A stretch of 6,678 nt of DNA from Bacteroidota bacterium. GTDB lineage: Bacteria > Bacteroidota > Bacteroidia > Chitinophagales > Chitinophagaceae. This document shows, piece by piece, positions 6,204-6,678 of this stretch (position 1 is the first letter of the stretch; each line of letters opens with the position of its first letter). Below the pieces are notes generated by a model. The model was not told where the DNA came from. It was given only the letters and a program-made list of their open reading frames with translations, and ran no database searches. The translations under genes and the position numbers were made by a program. The stretch covers positions 1-6,678 of the forward strand of contig JAEWWO010000045.1 in the NCBI GenBank assembly GCA_023396345.1, read 5' to 3'.

Positions 6204-6678
6204 ATGGAAATAAAAAATAAAACGCTATTAATCACCGGTGGTACCGGTTCTTTTGGAAATGCTGTGATGCAAAGATTTTTAAATACTGATCACTTTAGCG
6301 AAATAAGAATTTTTAGTCGCGATGAAAAGAAGCAGGACGATATGCGTAAGCGACTGAATAACCCTAAAGTGAAATTTTATATTGGGGATGTACGTGATGC
6401 AAAAAGTGTAGACCAAGTTGTTAAAGGCGTTGATTATATTTTTCATGCTGCCGCTTTGAAACAAGTACCTTCTTGTGAGTTTTTTCCGTTAGAAGCCGTT
6501 AAAACCAATATTGTAGGAACTGACAATGTACTTACTGCTGCAGAAAAATATGAGGTGAAGAAAGTAGTGGTATTAAGCACTGATAAAGCAGCTTATCCTA
6601 TCAATGCAATGGGTATGTCAAAAGCATTAATGGAAAAAGTTACTGTGGCTAAATCAAGAAATCTGGATGATAGCAAAA
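6204..6678 (+). CDS. fnlA: UDP-GlcNAc 4,6-dehydratase, FnlA/CapE/WbjB type (3' partial)
   Basis: The first 158 codons of an extended short-chain dehydrogenase run off the right edge; full-length relatives are about 330-345 residues. The NAD(P)-binding glycine motif is TGGTGSFGN (11-19). It is followed by RIFSRDEKKQDDMRK (35-49), YIGDVRD (59-65), HAAALKQVPSCEF (81-93), VKTNIVGTDNV (99-109) and STDKAAYPINAMGMSKA (125-141). The combination QVPSCEF plus INAMG-SKA, with Met136 where most SDR dehydratases have the catalytic Tyr, is characteristic of FnlA/CapE/WbjB and not of FlaA1/PglF or PseB. These enzymes convert UDP-GlcNAc to a 4-keto-6-deoxy intermediate with C5 inversion, the first step toward UDP-L-FucNAc or a related sugar. 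The ATG at 6204 fits the usual N-terminus. Two sampled 60-base lines each have 22 G/C, clearly more than the genes to the left. FnlB- and FnlC-like genes would be expected just beyond the window. Confidence 0.9.
   Translation, partial: MEIKNKTLLITGGTGSFGNAVMQRFLNTDHFSEIRIFSRDEKKQDDMRKRLNNPKVKFYIGDVRDAKSVDQVVKGVDYIFHAAALKQVPSCEFFPLEAVKTNIVGTDNVLTAAEKYEVKKVVVLSTDKAAYPINAMGMSKALMEKVTVAKSRNLDDSK

Noticed and set aside
6233..6248. Repeated ACCGGT hexamers (accggtggtaccggt)
   Set aside because: They encode the TGGTGS nucleotide-binding loop of the dehydratase, so the repetition follows from the Thr-Gly-Gly-Thr-Gly codons.
6279..6464. Minus-strand open frame of 61 codons inside the dehydratase
   Set aside because: It is antisense to strongly conserved SDR motifs and has no features of its own.
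1..6678. CRISPR array, tRNA, insertion sequence or phage gene
   Set aside because: No regularly spaced repeats, cloverleaf-like GC stems, terminal inverted repeats, transposase or integrase motifs were seen; the coding content is fully explained as a polysaccharide locus.

Overview
The window is very AT-rich: roughly a quarter G+C by eye, with some 60-base lines as low as 8 G/C. Its start codons lack clear Shine-Dalgarno sequences and are preceded by A-rich leaders instead. Together with the protein types, this points to a member of the Bacteroidota, most likely a flavobacterium-like organism. That assignment is inference; no rRNA or other marker gene is present.

The region is the variable middle of a cell-surface polysaccharide (O-antigen or capsule) locus of the Wzx/Wzy type. 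From left to right it holds: (1) the last 20 codons of an upstream gene; (2) a Wzx-type flippase overlapping that gene by 14 bases; (3) after a 95-base gap, a lipoprotein resembling five-bladed beta-propeller (GH32/GH43-like) glycosidases; (4) a Wzy/WaaL-type polymerase whose ATG overlaps the lipoprotein stop codon; (5) on the minus strand, a Tat-exported right-handed beta-helix protein of the pectate-lyase type, overlapping the polymerase tail to tail by 4 bases; (6) a 109-base divergent intergenic region; (7) a GT4 glycosyltransferase with a four-cysteine cluster; and (8) the first 158 codons of an FnlA/CapE/WbjB-type UDP-GlcNAc 4,6-dehydratase, cut by the window end.

Working model: the dehydratase starts synthesis of a nucleotide-activated deoxy-amino sugar such as UDP-L-FucNAc. 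The GT4 enzyme adds a sugar to the lipid-linked repeat unit, Wzx flips the unit, and Wzy polymerises it. The unusual element is a pair of predicted exported carbohydrate-active-type proteins, a propeller lipoprotein and a beta-helix protein, flanking the polymerase gene. They may trim, modify or release the polymer made by this locus, but no activity can be read from the sequence alone.

The dehydratase is visibly richer in G+C (22/60 in two sampled lines) than the flippase (12/60) and glycosyltransferase (8/60) stretches sampled. This fits a mosaic locus in which strain-specific genes sit beside a more conserved sugar-nucleotide gene. No RNA gene, CRISPR array, insertion sequence or convincing terminator was seen, and no gene-free stretch exceeds about 110 bases.
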